DNA from: Trematomus loennbergii | Lineage: Eukaryota; Chordata; Actinopteri; Perciformes; Nototheniidae | Length of the DNA stretch: 64,000 nt | Assembly (NCBI GenBank): GCA_012861695.1 | Contig: JAAOOA010000002.1 | Span: 34,861,244 to 34,925,243, forward strand | Direction: 5' to 3' | Shown here: positions 27,901-42,200 of the stretch, one piece after another | How the letters are laid out: each line of letters begins with the position of its first letter | Numbering within the stretch: position 1 is the stretch's first letter | The notes under the pieces: model-generated | Database searches by the model: none | Seen by the model: only the letters and a program-made list of their open reading frames with translations | What the model was told of the DNA's origin: nothing | Translations under genes and position numbers: made by a program

Positions 27901-28654
27901 ATGCCTTATTTCACTCGACAACCAATGCTTCTCTTTTTTTTCTACACATCATTTGTCTTTCTTTGAGCACAATACAAGTGTCCTGCCAATGCCTAAGGCA
28001 ATCTCTTAGCAAACAGACGAGACCTTTAGGGGGTCTAATCTCAGCTGGCTTACCAACAATTATCTTACATTCCTTTCAAGTGACTTAGTGGTTGTTTCGA
28101 ATACTGATCCCTGGGTTTTCTAGACTAAATGATATCACAAATTGTTCATGACTGTTTGACACCTTTGAGAAGTGTTGAAGTATCCCCTTTCCAGTTGCAC
28201 ATGGACTGAAATCAAAGCTGTGCCACAGGCTTTCTGACATTTTATCCTTGTTCCCAGCTGTAAACTACAGAAGAGTGGAGTTTGTCATGTTAGCCTGCAG
28301 ATTTGGACCATCTTTATGGTCCCCTTGTTGTCACACCAAAAACTTTAAACATCTGTGGATGTATAGCAAAGAGCACAGAGATCCTGACACAGCTGCTGTT
28401 ACCCAAGCTGCCAGTATTGATCTGGCTGTCTACTGGGATTGTTAGCTTTCTGTTCAGGACTGCTGAGAAACTGGCTGGATGCCTGCAATGTTCTCACCAC
28501 ACTTCTGAGCGCCTCATTTCCATGTCCTCTAATCAGAACTAGACATATTGAGAGCATGCGTTGGTTTATCTGCACTCTCTCATTGGACTGTGAATAGTTA
28601 GTGTGCGCTCCACTAAATTAGCATACACATGTTCCTCCCTCACAAGCAGCAACC

Positions 28655-28873
<219 letters not shown>

Positions 28874-31800
28874 GATGCTGGGAAAGGGAGATAGTGCCTG
28901 CTGTTTGTTCAATTTGCTTCACTTTAGATCAGATGGCAACTGAACTGTGACATGGGCAATCACAGAAAAACAAACGGGACTATTACCTTGAAGTAATAAG
29001 TAATCTCCTGTGAGCAAACTGCCTTCTCTGCATGATATGGAGCAATTATGTACTGAAATATTTTTTTTATAATTGAAATCCCTAGTTTAATGCTATCCTA
29101 TATACACATATGAACCTGACAAGAAACCTTTAGGCATGTGTCGTGGTCTGAAAAATCTAAACAAAATGTTTTGCCATGACATGTTGTGCATGTTCCCTAG
29201 ATTATAAATCATAAAAACGTTAGTGATCTGACTAAACATGACCTAAACCTTTATTATAAAATATCACTTGTATTATATGTTGTGTTTTTAAGATGATGTG
29301 AGGAAAAAGCTACAGGGTGAAGAAATATTTGCTTCTCATTTTGAGCTATTCAGCAAACACTGCCAAACCCATACACATTTAGTGTTTGCTCATTTGTTTA
29401 GACCATAACACAGCTTGAGAGAAGAAAGAGATCAAAAGGTGTGCCTAGTGTGAACTGAAAGCCGGGTGTCATCACATCAAAGACTCTGAAGGTTATACAT
29501 CACTGGTGGATATTTTCCTCTCTCTGGATCTCTAATCTAAAACTTGCAGAATTCCCCTTGGCTCACTTTAAAGGCCCAAACAGCCTAAAGGAGTTTATCA
29601 GGCACTGAGGGCACATATGAACTGGGAATGATAAACAACTATCAAGTCTTTACATCTTTGTTCCACAAAACAAAACATACTGTAACTCCAACCTAACCAC
29701 GAAAGATAAATAATATATACATAAATACGATTGGATTCATGATAGAAGTGATATTGGTTACATTTTCTGATACAAAAACCGTTACCACTACAATGGTATA
29801 TATAATTCAAGTAACAACGCTTGATTTAAATGCTCATTGTGCCTGGAAACGCAGACTTTGTCAATGGAACAGTTCCAGCAAATGTTACTGGGAGGGAAGA
29901 GGGATTACAGGCTCGGTTTCTGATCTCTAGTTTGGGCTAAGAATTGTTCACATTAACATATTGATGGCTTTTCAAAAAGTATATACAAAAACATATGTGA
30001 ATTCAGTTTGAGGGTACTTTCCTTTACCTTTTAATGTGTCAGTCTGTGTTTGGGAGTTTGTGTTTAGATCACATGTGTCGCATTATGCGAATCGAAAAGC
30101 AGGGAAGGGTAGCATCATTGTAGTTTGTCATTAATGTGCCAAAGCCTTAAATGAGGCCCTCGTGTTTTACTCCACTGCTCTGTAAATTCAACTGCTATAG
30201 TCTTTACCCACCAGTTTCTCATATGACTTTTCCTATACTCTAGTCCTCTTTGTCATTGGGGTAGTGAAAAGGGATGATACATTTCCTCAGATATAGGAAA
30301 AGGGAAAGTATCAGAAAACATCTATAAACTGTTATTTATCAACTTCTTTTACTTACAGTCTACTAATCACATCGCCCACAAATGTAAAGAAATCTAATGG
30401 TATTTGAGGGCAGTATGAGAAGCAGTAATTGTTGTGAGAAGAAGTCGTAGAAGGTCACCAGTCTGACGGCTGTGGTATTGTGGATGCTGCCAAGCTGCTT
30501 ATGAGTCATGACCATGAGCTTCAGACTCCAGACTGATACATAATAAGCATTCAGAAGCACTTTACTTTCGCTACAGCACTTTAAATCCTTGAAAGACATA
30601 ATTTTCTTCTCACCTAAGAGAAGTCTTTCACTCTCTGTCTCTTTCTCTGTCCCCATTCCTTCAATCCGTCTCTCTCCGGGTATAGAAAGTGTTTCAGTGT
30701 CATAGAGATGGACATCTGGGCCCCTTGAAGGATGCTTGCCTCAGCTCCATTGGGATGTCAGAGCAAGTTCAGGCTCCTCACCAGCTCTGAACTTATTTGA
30801 TTGGTGTTTTGAAACAAAGTTTAAGTAGGCCTGATAATGTGTTACACAATTTAAGGTGTGGAAAAGAGATATCTCTGGAAAGTGATTCACAAAAGCCATT
30901 CTTACACTTAAACACACTCACCAGAGATAAAACTCTGGACTCATGGGGTCTTTATCCAAAAGTTCAGTCAAATGACCATGCCATATTTAGCACCGTTTAG
31001 GCCATTTAACACAATTTTGTCCTGGTCTCCCTGCAATTCGTTTTGTGTTGCATGTGGTTTGCTGCTGATGCCCTCCAAGCAAATCCATCAGTAAGCCAAT
31101 TGGAACATATTTCTTCACTGACATTTGTACTTTTATTTAACCACAATCAACCAATCATGCGTTCAGAGATGAGTCACATTCCAACCTTGTGGACTGACGT
31201 GTATGTATTTACTGTGGGTTTTGTTACCAACGAAACCATGTTTGGGAAGAGGTATAATACACACAACCACAGTGAAACTGTCAACAAAACAAACTAAATC
31301 CTGTGTGCATCCATTCATTCACAAACTGGCAAGTCTGATCAGAATGGCTATCTGTTTGCCCTGATGTTATCCTCAGGCTGCAACAATGACTGTTCATGAC
31401 TTTGAACAGTTTTGTCGAAAATATTTGTAAAATTAGTTGATGTTTACATTTTCTAACAATTTGTTTTAACTGCAGTTCACCCATGAGAACATATATAGAT
31501 CTGTGTATTGCAGTTTGTCACTGTCACTACCATGGCTACATTCTTAAATAGCTGTTGAAAACGTAATAGCAGTGTGTAAAGTTAAACTACAGCAGGAACA
31601 TGATCAAATCTCTCCCTCTCTTACTCATTCTTCCACTCACTCTTTCAGTAACACATTTACAACCGTTTGAAAAACACATAAAATATATCCACAATTTTCC
31701 AGTATGAAAGCGTTAGTCGGGCATACTAATAAGTAGGTCTATATGTTTTAACTGGTTCATAAATTGTAAATTATTATTTTACAGTTTAGGTTAAAGGGAA

Positions 31801-32113
31801 TTTGAATGTGGACATGAAGAGGACTTTTTTTATTGCCCTGGTTTGGCAGTATGACCTCAAATATATTCACTAATGATGTATGGTACATGACTCTGGAATA
31901 GCAATTACTCCACGCCAGGAATTAAAGGTATCATCAACGGCTATTAATATATTTTACTGTTGTGGATGCAGTGTTTCATACATGAAGTTAAGAGCCAATC
32001 CTTCTCTAGAGCGGATGCCAAGTTAGTGCCTGTGTATGTCGTTGGCTTTTTCACGGCAGTTGTAAGTGATTTGAGAGCTGTTGTTTAGTCATGCAAATCC
32101 TGTGTTATTCTTG

Positions 32114-32532
32114 CCTTTAAAGAATAGTTTGACCCTTTGGGAAAATACTGTATCTTGCGGATGAGAAGTTTGATATCTCTCTAATGTGTATGGTAAATAT
32201 TAAGCTACAGCCACCAGCTGTTTAGCTTAGCAAACAGTCTGAAAACAAGAAGAAAAAGGTAGCCTGGATCCACCTACAAACACCTCTTAAGCTCAACAAT
32301 CAAAACTGTATATCTGAATGTTTATTGTGTGCAAAACCAAAGTACAACATGTATAAATTGTGTAATAGACTTGCGCCCAAGCAGTGGTGGATTTTTTGGT
32401 CTTTAGATAATGCTAAACTAACCGCTAACTCCAGCTATGCATTTAATGTTCTTAGATGAAAGTGATATACATTTTCATTCAACTGTTAAGCAATACAAAA
32501 AATGTTTTCCCAAATGGAAAACAATTTCTTTA
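32114..32532. repeat. Teleost dispersed repeat, copy 2 (MITE-like)
   Basis: The left end reads TTTAAAGAATAGTTTGACCC and the right end CCCAAATGGAAAACAATTTC followed by TTTA, an eroded inverted version of the left end. The centre has AAGCTACAGCCACCAGCTG, TTTAGCTTAGCAAAC and GGTAGCCTGGATCC. These match the same family as 11951-12288 and the teleost consensus I remember. There is no coding capacity. Confidence 0.6.
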
Positions 32533-32636
32533 CGAGTTTGTTTCTTAAAGTTTTTTCTGGCATACAGACTGCTTTATAGATAAGCATCAACGTTACCGGT
32601 TGTCATTGACGGCCTTTCAACATTTTGTTCTCATCA

Positions 32637-32656
32637 TAACAACAACAACAACAACT
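32637..32656. repeat. Short (AAC)n microsatellite
   Basis: About six AAC units are visible (ATAACAACAACAACAACAAC). It is a minor simple repeat. Confidence 0.9.
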
Positions 32657-34324
32657 AGTGAGGTGCTGTATGCATTGTGGTTGTCTTTTTGAAGCAATGC
32701 TAGAAAAACTTGGGTTGTTATTTTGATTTTACAGACAGATACTCCATATGCTCATTCAAGTAGTATGTTATTCATCTCTAGACTTGAATCCCAGGGGATT
32801 TGTGGTTAAATGTGGCTGTTGCAGTTTAAGATATTATTTAAAGTTAAAGTTATTTTAAGAGTGTTGGGCTTTGGTCCTTTTATTTTTCTCTGCAGCAGTG
32901 TGAGCCAACTGCGAATGTATTATCTCAAGACCTGATTAAAACTCCATTAGTCATGCAGAAAACAAAGAAAGTGTAATCAAAATGGAAATGAGTGTAATGG
33001 TGCTGTGCAAACAGATGAAGCGGACACACTAGCTTTTGCTGAAAAGCAACGCTTTTTTCAAATACTTTTTTTTTGCACTTCGTTATGGTTACATTACGGA
33101 GCAGGAAACTCATTTAAATGTTCAACTTGCAGAATGAAGTCCACAAATGAAAGGAATGACATCTTGCTGGCTTTGCCCCATTACTAAAAATCTTGTTAAC
33201 TGTTCATATTTTCTCTCTGTCATCAGACCAAAATAAACAGATGTTAGGGGAGAACATTTTCCAAGAAACCAATTTAATCATTGAAATTGTTTGAGATCAT
33301 GCTACTGAAAAATGCCACCTCTCTGATCAGGCTGTGGGAAGGAAATTTCCTCAGCAAACAATCAGTCAGTCCTGTTAACAAGCCCCAGAGTTCCATCCCC
33401 ACACTCATCATTTTAAAGCCCATTTATCACTTTATACAGGCTGCCAGGGCCGGAGCGCTGCTGCCAATACATGACAGGATGACAATGAAACAACAGCTAT
33501 CTTCTCCGGCTTCTTCCTTCACATCTATTAGGTGCTCCCAGCATTTGTCAAACTAAACAACCTTGACTACAGTGGCAATAAGTTAGACATCAGGTTTATT
33601 GCCATGTCAGGTTGTAGAGGGGGGTTGTGCTGATTGGATTCACATAGCCACAGTCTTGCAAACAACCACTCAAGTCAAATCTAGTTAGCATAGATCTCAT
33701 CATTTATGGCTACAGTAGAGAAAGAGGACCAAAAGCCTGCATGGCGCCCTGTGGATTGATCCATGGTGGAGGGCCTGTGACCCAGAAAATAGGACATGTT
33801 TGAGGAGGGCTCGGAGCCAGGAGGAATGACTGGAGGGGGCAGGCCTGTATTTGTTTCTTTTGGTAAGCAGTCACTTGTCTGCACATGTGACCCATTAATA
33901 AGCCAACGTGGGAGCTAGGTGCAGAGACTAAAAGGGGGGAGTGAGGAACACTGAGGTCCTGACTTTATGATGTCTCAGGGGCAGCTGGGTACACCACCTG
34001 TAAATGAGAAGGGGTCTCTAATTGGACCCCTGACTTGGGACCACACAGGGAACTAGACAGAGGAAGTTTCCACATAGAGACATAAACAGCACGTGCAATA
34101 TATAAGGCCTGAGGGCAGGATATATAGAATACACTTGCTCCAATGCTAATATTTGTATTGGAAAACATAGTTTTAATGAGAACAATATAATTGAAAAGTG
34201 CCTAATTGATAACGTGTTTTGATTAGACTGTTATATCCAGCCAATTAGCGTGTCAAACTATTGTTTTAGTGTTGGCGAACATCATAACCCTTTGTATTTG
34301 ATTTTGTTTGTACAAGGTTGTCAG

Positions 34325-34470
34325 TGGTAGTAATAATAATAATAATATAATAATAATAATTTTCGATTTTTATAGCGCCTTTCAAGAAACCCAAGGACGC
34401 TTTACAATGGGAGATAAAATAACAAAAAAAAATAATAATAATCACACAGACACACAGGTTGAAAAATAGG
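34325..34470. repeat. AAT run plus retroelement-like tail
   Basis: An (AAT)n stretch is followed by TTTTTATAGCGCCTTTCAAG and GGACGCTTTACAATGGGAG, then an A-rich and AAT-rich tail. The TATAGCGCCTTTC...ACGCTTTACA pattern recurs widely in fish genomes as part of a dispersed repeat. The family is not assigned. Confidence 0.5.
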
Positions 34471-35912
34471 TTACTGGGTACTGCATTTTAGCTGGGGCCG
34501 AAGGCCTGAGTGTAGTCTGTACGTTTTGCTGAAATAAATATGAAAGACTCCTTGTTCTTTTTCAAAAACCGTTGCTGTCTGTTCCAACTCAATTTTTTGT
34601 CTGAAACCAGATGTTGCATTGTTTTAATAATAGTTTGTCTGTTTTGAACCGATTGAATACACTACATATATCTGACTGGTGTCATGCTGTAAGTGTCAGA
34701 GTCTCAGTGATGTCTGTGTTTCTTCATGTCAAGCTCATTTTCATCTCATGTGTTATCATCAAGCTCCATTCATGTGCATGACTCTGAGTAACCTTGTGGT
34801 TATTTTCGTGTGACTCACAGGCTCTGCTCTCCTGTAGCGTTGTCAGTCAGATGATGCTGTTTAGATAAACAGACAGGCAGAGAAGTGCCAGATAATAGAT
34901 TTTGGCCCAGCATGATGCCTTTAAACTGCCAAATTAATTTGCAACACTACAGGAGCAGCATGGGGCCGTGATCACTGCATTTTGAATGTCTTTTCTGTTA
35001 CTAGAGTCCGACACTGTTAGTAGTATTTTGGGTAATAACTGTGTTTTGAAAAGTCTGCATATATTTTCTGCTGTCAGTTCCCTAGCTATGGGAGGGGCAG
35101 ATGAAGTGAAGGGTCACCCTCTTCTTCACACTCTGGTGATCTAAAGCACTCTCCGATGAACAATTCTGTCTACCAGTCTGCTGTTTATCAGAGGTGATGC
35201 CAGATCTCATTGAGAAAACTGATACTTACGACAGACTGCCACTCAGTTAGCTAAAGGGGTTGGGTGCTCTTTGATTATGATTCCTCTTCCTCCCCACCCC
35301 AACCACCGAGCCCAAATTAACCCCATGTCAGTGGGCCACAAAGAAAATGGGCATGCCCAAGACTGATTTATTTCACACAGAGCTATCAGAAGGGCACAGT
35401 TGGCCTCCCTTCTCCCCCATAAGCCATAGACATCCCGACCCTCTTGGCCTCTCCTTTTCCTCGCCTCCCAGGGCTGTCCCGCCCTCACACCTCCTGTCGC
35501 ACACACTCAACCTGTCACTCCAGAGAGGATGCATGCTCTACTACGGGCCCGAATCAAAAGGGGCTGATTAGTAATGAATGGTCCATCATTGTATTTGCAT
35601 CGCAAGTGTGTGTGTGCACGCTGATTGGCGTTGTCAATCATGCAGAGTGTGCCGTGGCCCTCCCACTTCTGTCCTGCCCATGTGCTCTCTTTGGGGTCCA
35701 GCCACTTAGGGCTATTGATACGGTGGAGATTACTCTGTTTAACACTTACACCAAGCCCAACACGGGACAACATAACAAGCTCCTGCTGAGCCAAGGGATA
35801 AACGCTGAAGACCCCATCAACACATTGTTCTGATGGATCTATACCCACCGACTGATTGTCTGAAATAATTTTGTGGATTATACACTGCTAGAATTGTGGG
35901 TGTTAACTCACA

Positions 35913-36183
35913 ATGTGGACGTTAAGATTCTGCCGCCAGAGACATAGATTACAAGGATGGAGCCAGGCATTTCTTTGTGTGTTCGCTCTCTGCTTGTGTC
36001 AAGGATGCACAGGGCTGGAGGTTTGGACCGTGGGTGGGGAAAGTGGGCAGAATGCATCTGGGTTCTCAGTCCCTCTGGTGTTATTGTTGACAGAGACGGG
36101 AGTCGCTCAGGATGGGGCCAGCGAAGGGGCAACAACGGCTCCCACCACCGAGCATGAGGATGACAACACTTTGGGCTACACAG
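35913..36183 (+). CDS. robo1: First coding exon B, long (ROBO1-a type) isoform
   Basis: The ATG at 35913 opens 90 codons plus one base. A basic n-region (residues 1-12) precedes a hydrophobic core (about residues 19-29) and a likely cleavage site near Gly34, so this exon gives a signal peptide. The mature tail is about 56 residues. It has one N-glycosylation sequon at Asn47, a Thr-rich stretch (residues 74-79) and an acidic end, TEHEDDNTLGYTG. The end matches the DDNSLGYTG that I recall just before SRLRQEDFPP of the first Ig domain in human ROBO1 isoform a. The exon stops at CACAG|GTACTG in phase 1, splitting a Gly codon as in the DUTT1-type exon. Robo1 is a single-pass axon-guidance receptor for Slit ligands. 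A pyrimidine-rich stretch ending in CAAG lies inside the signal-peptide codons and could mimic an acceptor, so the true 5' edge is not proven. Confidence 0.75.
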
Positions 36184-38719
36184 GTACTGCTGCTGCTTTC
36201 TCATAATGTGACTTTCCATACATACATAACCACCAGGAAATGTTGCTTGAACCCAGGCGAAGAAAATACGTTTTCTAATGCATTCGATCAAGTTTCTTGC
36301 ACTAAAAGAGTATACAATTAGACTTTTTCAGATATAATCAAGCAAAGTATGTGTTGTTTATCGACCCAGGTATACAAAGCTGTTATATATAAGAGCTTTA
36401 TTGAGAAAAGTGATCAAAGGGATTACAACATATTCTTGGTGGAGCCAATTGTTTACATTTTGCAATCAGAAACCTCCCAACAGTTGAAAAGTCCTTAGAC
36501 TGAATAAATAAGCTTCAGTGTCAGGCAACGGTTTCCAAGTGTTTTTGTGGCAAATATATACTTAAGCACTAGAGTCATGTTCTAACTGCTGCTTAAGGTT
36601 CCTTGGAATTGAGTGTTGACAGAGGAGAATTGTGAGAAAAGGAGGCATAGAGCAACACTCCACATTTAGCTCATGTAGCAGGTATCTCCCCAGACTATGG
36701 AGCTCTATAGGGAAATGAAAAGCCGGAAATGGGGTCCTCACCTTGGAGACTAGCTCACACACAAATGAGCACACACAAAGGATTCAAGTCTGGAGAAAAT
36801 TAGTAATGACGCATGTGTTTTGTTTAGTTTTTTTTGGGCCCTTTACCCCAGAGTGAGGGTAAATAGTGTTCTCACTATGTTGTCCCAGGAGGAGACCTAC
36901 CTCCCTGGGTGATTCACTGGACCTCACACAGCTTCAGGAAATCTGTTGCAGAAAAAAGGAAGTTCAAATCAGCTGTCATAGCCATTGTGAGAGTTATCGG
37001 AGTGTGCAGCAGCTTGGCAGCTCTAGACTCTCTTTTACCTGAAATTCTGGACAATACTTGACAAAATCGTACAATCGTCATGACTATCACACAGCTCCCT
37101 TTTATATCAGTGATTCCAAGCCATTTTGAACAATAATATTTAATTAAACTTAGTTAGCAGATAGTCAAGGTCAAGGTTTGTTCAACAGACTTGACTTTGA
37201 ATAAGGGTTTGAAGAAGGAAATCATGTTATATTTTCCTCATTTCCTCCTCAGTGAATTGGAAATGAGACTAATGCGCCCTAATAACTTAGTCTGCTGCTG
37301 ATAGAACAAAGTGGACGGCTGCCAAAGACTCAATTTTCAGATAGCGTGACTCTCTGGATGGAACGTGAGCATAATCCTGACAGCAGCCAGTTTTAGCTTT
37401 GGTGGAAATGAAGTGCATCTTCAAGCGTTACAGAGTGCCTGGTTGTGTTGAATTGTGACACTGTCATGTGAGCTCAGTTGCCTTCATGGGATAGATGTTC
37501 ACTGATTGACAAGTCTCACTTTATCTGATCTCACTTTTAGACATGACATTTAGAAACAAGGTTAATATGTCCTTGTCATCCTTCCACAATTACTTGTTAG
37601 TGCGTTTTATTAACTTGAAATTGAGAGTTGAGGGAGAAATGTACATAAATTTGACTTTTACTGTAACCTGACCCACTTTTAATATGTGTAGAATTAAAAA
37701 CAGCTGGCACAGTACTTGGAAATGACACCATTATGTCTTGTGTGGTAGTCACCTGGGGTTAATACAGCATACTGTGAATGTTATAAGCAACCACATGCTG
37801 ACCTGAAGTTTGCAACACATTAAAAGTGTTTTTTATTGGTCCCCCAAGACATTGACTCTCAGCCAGCTCTAAATTGTTTCCCGATATCAAAGAGCTTGTG
37901 CACAGAACTTCACATTCATAATAGATGAGACTGACCCGTGTGAAGGCAGTGGATTACAGAGACAGGCCAAAAAACTCTTGCATTTACACTTTGCTAGCCA
38001 CTGCTTGGCAGACACCCACAGAGAAGACAGGTCTTTGGTTCTTCTGCCTCAACATGAAAGGCTGAGCGTGACTTCAGAGAGCCCATCAGCACTCATATCT
38101 TCCCTCTCCGCCGACAGCTACCATTTCGTTTGTCACAGATCACAATGGACGGCAACTACAGAGAGCTGCTCTATTTGTCAGGTTATGGAAATAAATAGAA
38201 AGAGAAAGTGAGGGAATTTAAGGTTGCCGCACAGATAACATTGATTGGCTGGAGAACAGACGGTCAACTGTAAACCCATGTTTTATTCTTTTCTGAAATG
38301 TTCCGTCTCTGAACGTCTACAGCAAACCATCCACTGTACTGATGGATGGATGAATGGATGGGTGAGAACAATGTCAGTACCCATCAATCACAAAGATCAA
38401 ATAGATAGCACAGAAAATATCTGTCAACACACTCATTTTGATGTGTTTTGACAGAGTGTTCTATGCAGATAAAGACAGTCTGTGCTGTTTTGATTACCTA
38501 TTCACATTTTCATGAATTGGCTTGCGTACTGTGTTCGTGTTAACTAATAACGTTTCTCCTGCTATGGTTCCGTGCACACACGTGATGAGAATTTTTGTTG
38601 TTGTAAGGAATCGAAACAAGTTGTGGCCATGACAAATGTAGGATTATATACTTGAATGGACTGAACCAACAAAACAATTAGTATTCCGAGTTCTTCCAAA
38701 CATTGGGGTCCTTTTTCAC

Positions 38720-39241
38720 TTAAAGTGGACCTATCATGCTATATTTGAATAATATATTGTAGGGCCATACCTATATAAAACATGTCTGTGAAGTTTTTTT
38801 CAAAATACCAAACAGATCATGCATTTTAGCCATGCCTCATTTCGCTCTATTTGCTCTTTTCCAGCCCTGTTTTTGCAAGGGCTGATTCTGTGAGAAGTCT
38901 TCTTCGCTCCTTTTGTGGCAGACTACAGCGCCACTTACAGGCTTGGCATATGTACTACAGCGTCTCCAGCGCTTTCGAGCGGCAATGGCCGTGGCCCAAC
39001 CCCCCATTCCCCTGATAGGTGGAGAGTTGCCCATATAGGCGGAGCTCCCCGTTTCTGACGTCAGAACAATTTCAAATCTGTATCAGCTCCGTTGCAGCCC
39101 CGTTTTTAGAGATTTGGGAATGGAGGAAAAGAGAGAGGGTTGTGTTTTCTGACACTTGGTGAGTTCCCTGACACACCGGGGACACATATTCATGTATAAA
39201 AGACGTACAAAAGTGCATTTTGCATGATAGGTCCCCTTTAA
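38720..39241. mobile_element. TTAA MITE, copy 3 (diverged, longer)
   Basis: TTAA flanks both ends (38720-38723 and 39238-39241), and the terminal repeats are the same as in copy 1. Relative to copies 1 and 2 it carries an extra internal block around 38897-38940 (GTCTTCTTCGCTCC...) and many substitutions. It therefore represents an older or different subfamily. No transposase is encoded. Confidence 0.85.
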
Positions 39242-42200
39242 ACAACGTATGTTTTTAAAATAGCTTACTTTAGGCATGCTGACATTTCTCTCAAAGAATA
39301 TAAAAACCCTTGGTTGAGCTTGACCTCTTGCTGCTATAGTAAGAACATATACCAGAATTAAAAGTGTTGCGTGACACAGATCTGTCAGCTGACACATTTG
39401 CTACACTTCCATATAGTATACTGTAGATTAGCTTTAAGTCTTATTTATACTTCAGTAAAAATGTGTCATCCAATATGCCATAAAACTCCATATAAGGCCA
39501 AATGTGAGTGTTAGTGAAAAGTACCATGAATCTATCGCTTTGTTTAGGGTTGCAGCTCTGATTTGAATGTGGCCCTATTTAAGGAGAAAAGCTCGAAAAC
39601 TTGTGAGACATTAAGGGGTGGCAAGTTACCCCGTAACATCCAGCAGAATGGTGCTATAATGAGTGATACGTGAACAGATACTATATATTGTAATGCTTGA
39701 ACATCATCATGTTGGGTTTCTAAATGTAGTTATTTATTGTTTTTTCAAGAAGAATGTATATGTACAATTACAGTAGCAGTTAAAATAGCGTACAATGAAA
39801 ATGGGTGCAAAATGAAGCAGGAAGGAAGAAAATAAAGGGCTACAAAATAGAATTTAAACTAATAATGTAAAATTCACTTTTTATATTTATTTATTTTAAG
39901 ACATATTACTATATAATGTATATATTAATATATATACATTTTAGTCGAAGTAAAAGGCGTTGGCGATCCTGTTCTCATGCAGGCACCAGCCAAGCCAGTT
40001 TAATAGAAACTTTTGATCAAACAAGGCATGTTGCTACAAGGTTTTGCTCTCTACACAGAAACCATTGTTTTGAGGAGTAATACATAGTTAGATCTTAGAT
40101 TAGTATGCAATTAATCAGCATTTCAAAATACAACTCCCTTGTTCATATTGGACCTGCTCAGCCAAGACAGTTTGATTGAATTCAGGTGACTAACTATTTT
40201 AAGCAGAACATGCTACTAGATATGTTCCTACATATTCATAATTGTTTGTAAAACCTGAACATATTTAACACTAAATTGAGAAACAACATCTGCATTTAGT
40301 TCTTGTGTGATCAAACAAGAGCACATACATGTTGCCCAGAGATTATCCTCATGTTGTTGAGGCTTGATGGGTGGACAGGTGCCTCATTTTCCCTTACTGA
40401 TGAGCGGTGGAGTGGTCTGTGTCTGGGCTCATGGCACTGACAGCTTTACCATGAGAGAGATGGAGAGCTTTACTCTCTATTCGTCCTTTACCCTCATAAC
40501 AGGGCTGTTGCACTGGCCTTGATTCTCCACCCTGAAATCCAATTTCCTTGGCAGTGTCACCCCCACATATATTACCCAAGAGCCACCAGAGCATCAGCGT
40601 GGCACGTCTCCATGACACTCACTTATGTTCATCAGTCTTAGTACCATGGAAATCATGATACGGGAAACAAAGAGCGACATGCTCAGCTTACTGCACTCTC
40701 ACATATGATCCCCAGTACAGCAGCAGTGCTCATCTCCTACCAGTGGAAACAAAAGAGACAAATATCTGGCCATGCCCGGAGGAGCGATTCACTTGAGATA
40801 TAATCATATTATAACCATGCACTAATGTCCTACACGCATCTTCCCCACAGCCTATGCGCTGCTGAGCTCAGTCAAGGTTTTTTTTTGTTCCCCATCCAAT
40901 CTCTTTTCATCTCCCTGATCCACACAGCTTAGTTAAGCACCATCTAAAGAAATGGGTATATTAGCAAATCTTTGTCAGGCTAGAAAGTGGAGTAATGTGG
41001 TCAAGTGTCACTCAAGTGGGGGTAAGATTTGAGATGGGAGTTAACAAGGGTGGGCCAGGGTTGAAAGCACAGAGAGAATGGGGTGAGATATAAATTAGAA
41101 TATTCACAATCACGTTTCTAGTGTCCTCGTGATAATTTGGAAGTAGATTGCATAGGGTTTTGTTAAGGGTTAATGATAAGCTGCCCATGCCCCGTCAAAC
41201 AAATTGAATATCTTGGTGAAAGGATAATAAGTGTTATATGGGTCACATTATCAACGAGAACAGGAGGGAATGTTGTGGCTCCGACGACTTTACAAGAGTT
41301 GTTTGTTCAAATAGTTCCTATTACGTTGACTTAAAATCAAAATGTTCACTTACTTGGTTATGTAATCTGGGACTGTTGTTCTCCATCTACACTACATCAA
41401 GGCAATTTAGGCAGGCGGAGAAATAAAATATTAATAATTTTACAGATTGGTCTTCTTGGTTGTAGAGGCGGTTGTATTGCACGTCATGCATTACTTAAAA
41501 GTAATAACATACCTCAAGCAACACTAGTGTTAATGGCAAGTTCATTTGTGCTCCCCGGTTCCAAACATTATGCAAAAAACATTTTGGTGCAGTGGGCAAC
41601 TTTCATACGAGTGAGCGTGGGGCCATCTTGGAACACAATCTATTATTCTTAATGCATCTAAAGTCAAAACCCTGTCAGATGTACACAATAAACAACTGTG
41701 TACAATATTGTATTAGCTAAGGATTATTTGCCAAGAGTCATAACAGCCCCTCGTAACATGCAGTGAGGAGTAACAATACTAACTAAGACTTATATGTTGG
41801 CTGTATAACAGCTGTGGCTGCACAGCTGTTTGTATACTGGAGGGTTCACAAAAGGCATGCTTCATAATATCAAAGCCACAGTAAAAATGTTGCCATAACT
41901 TAATTAGCCGAAGATATTTTTTCAATGTAGAATCAGAAGAGTGTAGTGGATGTTTTTATCACAAGGCTAAATATCCTAGGTGGGTAGGTCCATTTTAAAT
42001 GTAGAGCTTTTTTAAATGATCCATCCAAAACATTGCCTATGCTATTATTTGACAAAATAACTCCCCTAGTTTATTTGTTCATTTCTCAAGTTTATGTTGC
42101 GCGATTAGCCATTTTTATGAAGAAACACATAAGTAGTGCTTACAGCCCTTTATACACCTCCCAGCAGAAATACTGTAATCACTGTCAGCCATGAATGAAG

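Noticed and set aside
35960..36010. Possible splice acceptor inside exon B (pyrimidine tract ending CAAG)
   Set aside because: The tract coincides with hydrophobic signal-peptide codons, which are naturally T-rich. The open ATG frame explains it better, although it cannot be fully excluded.
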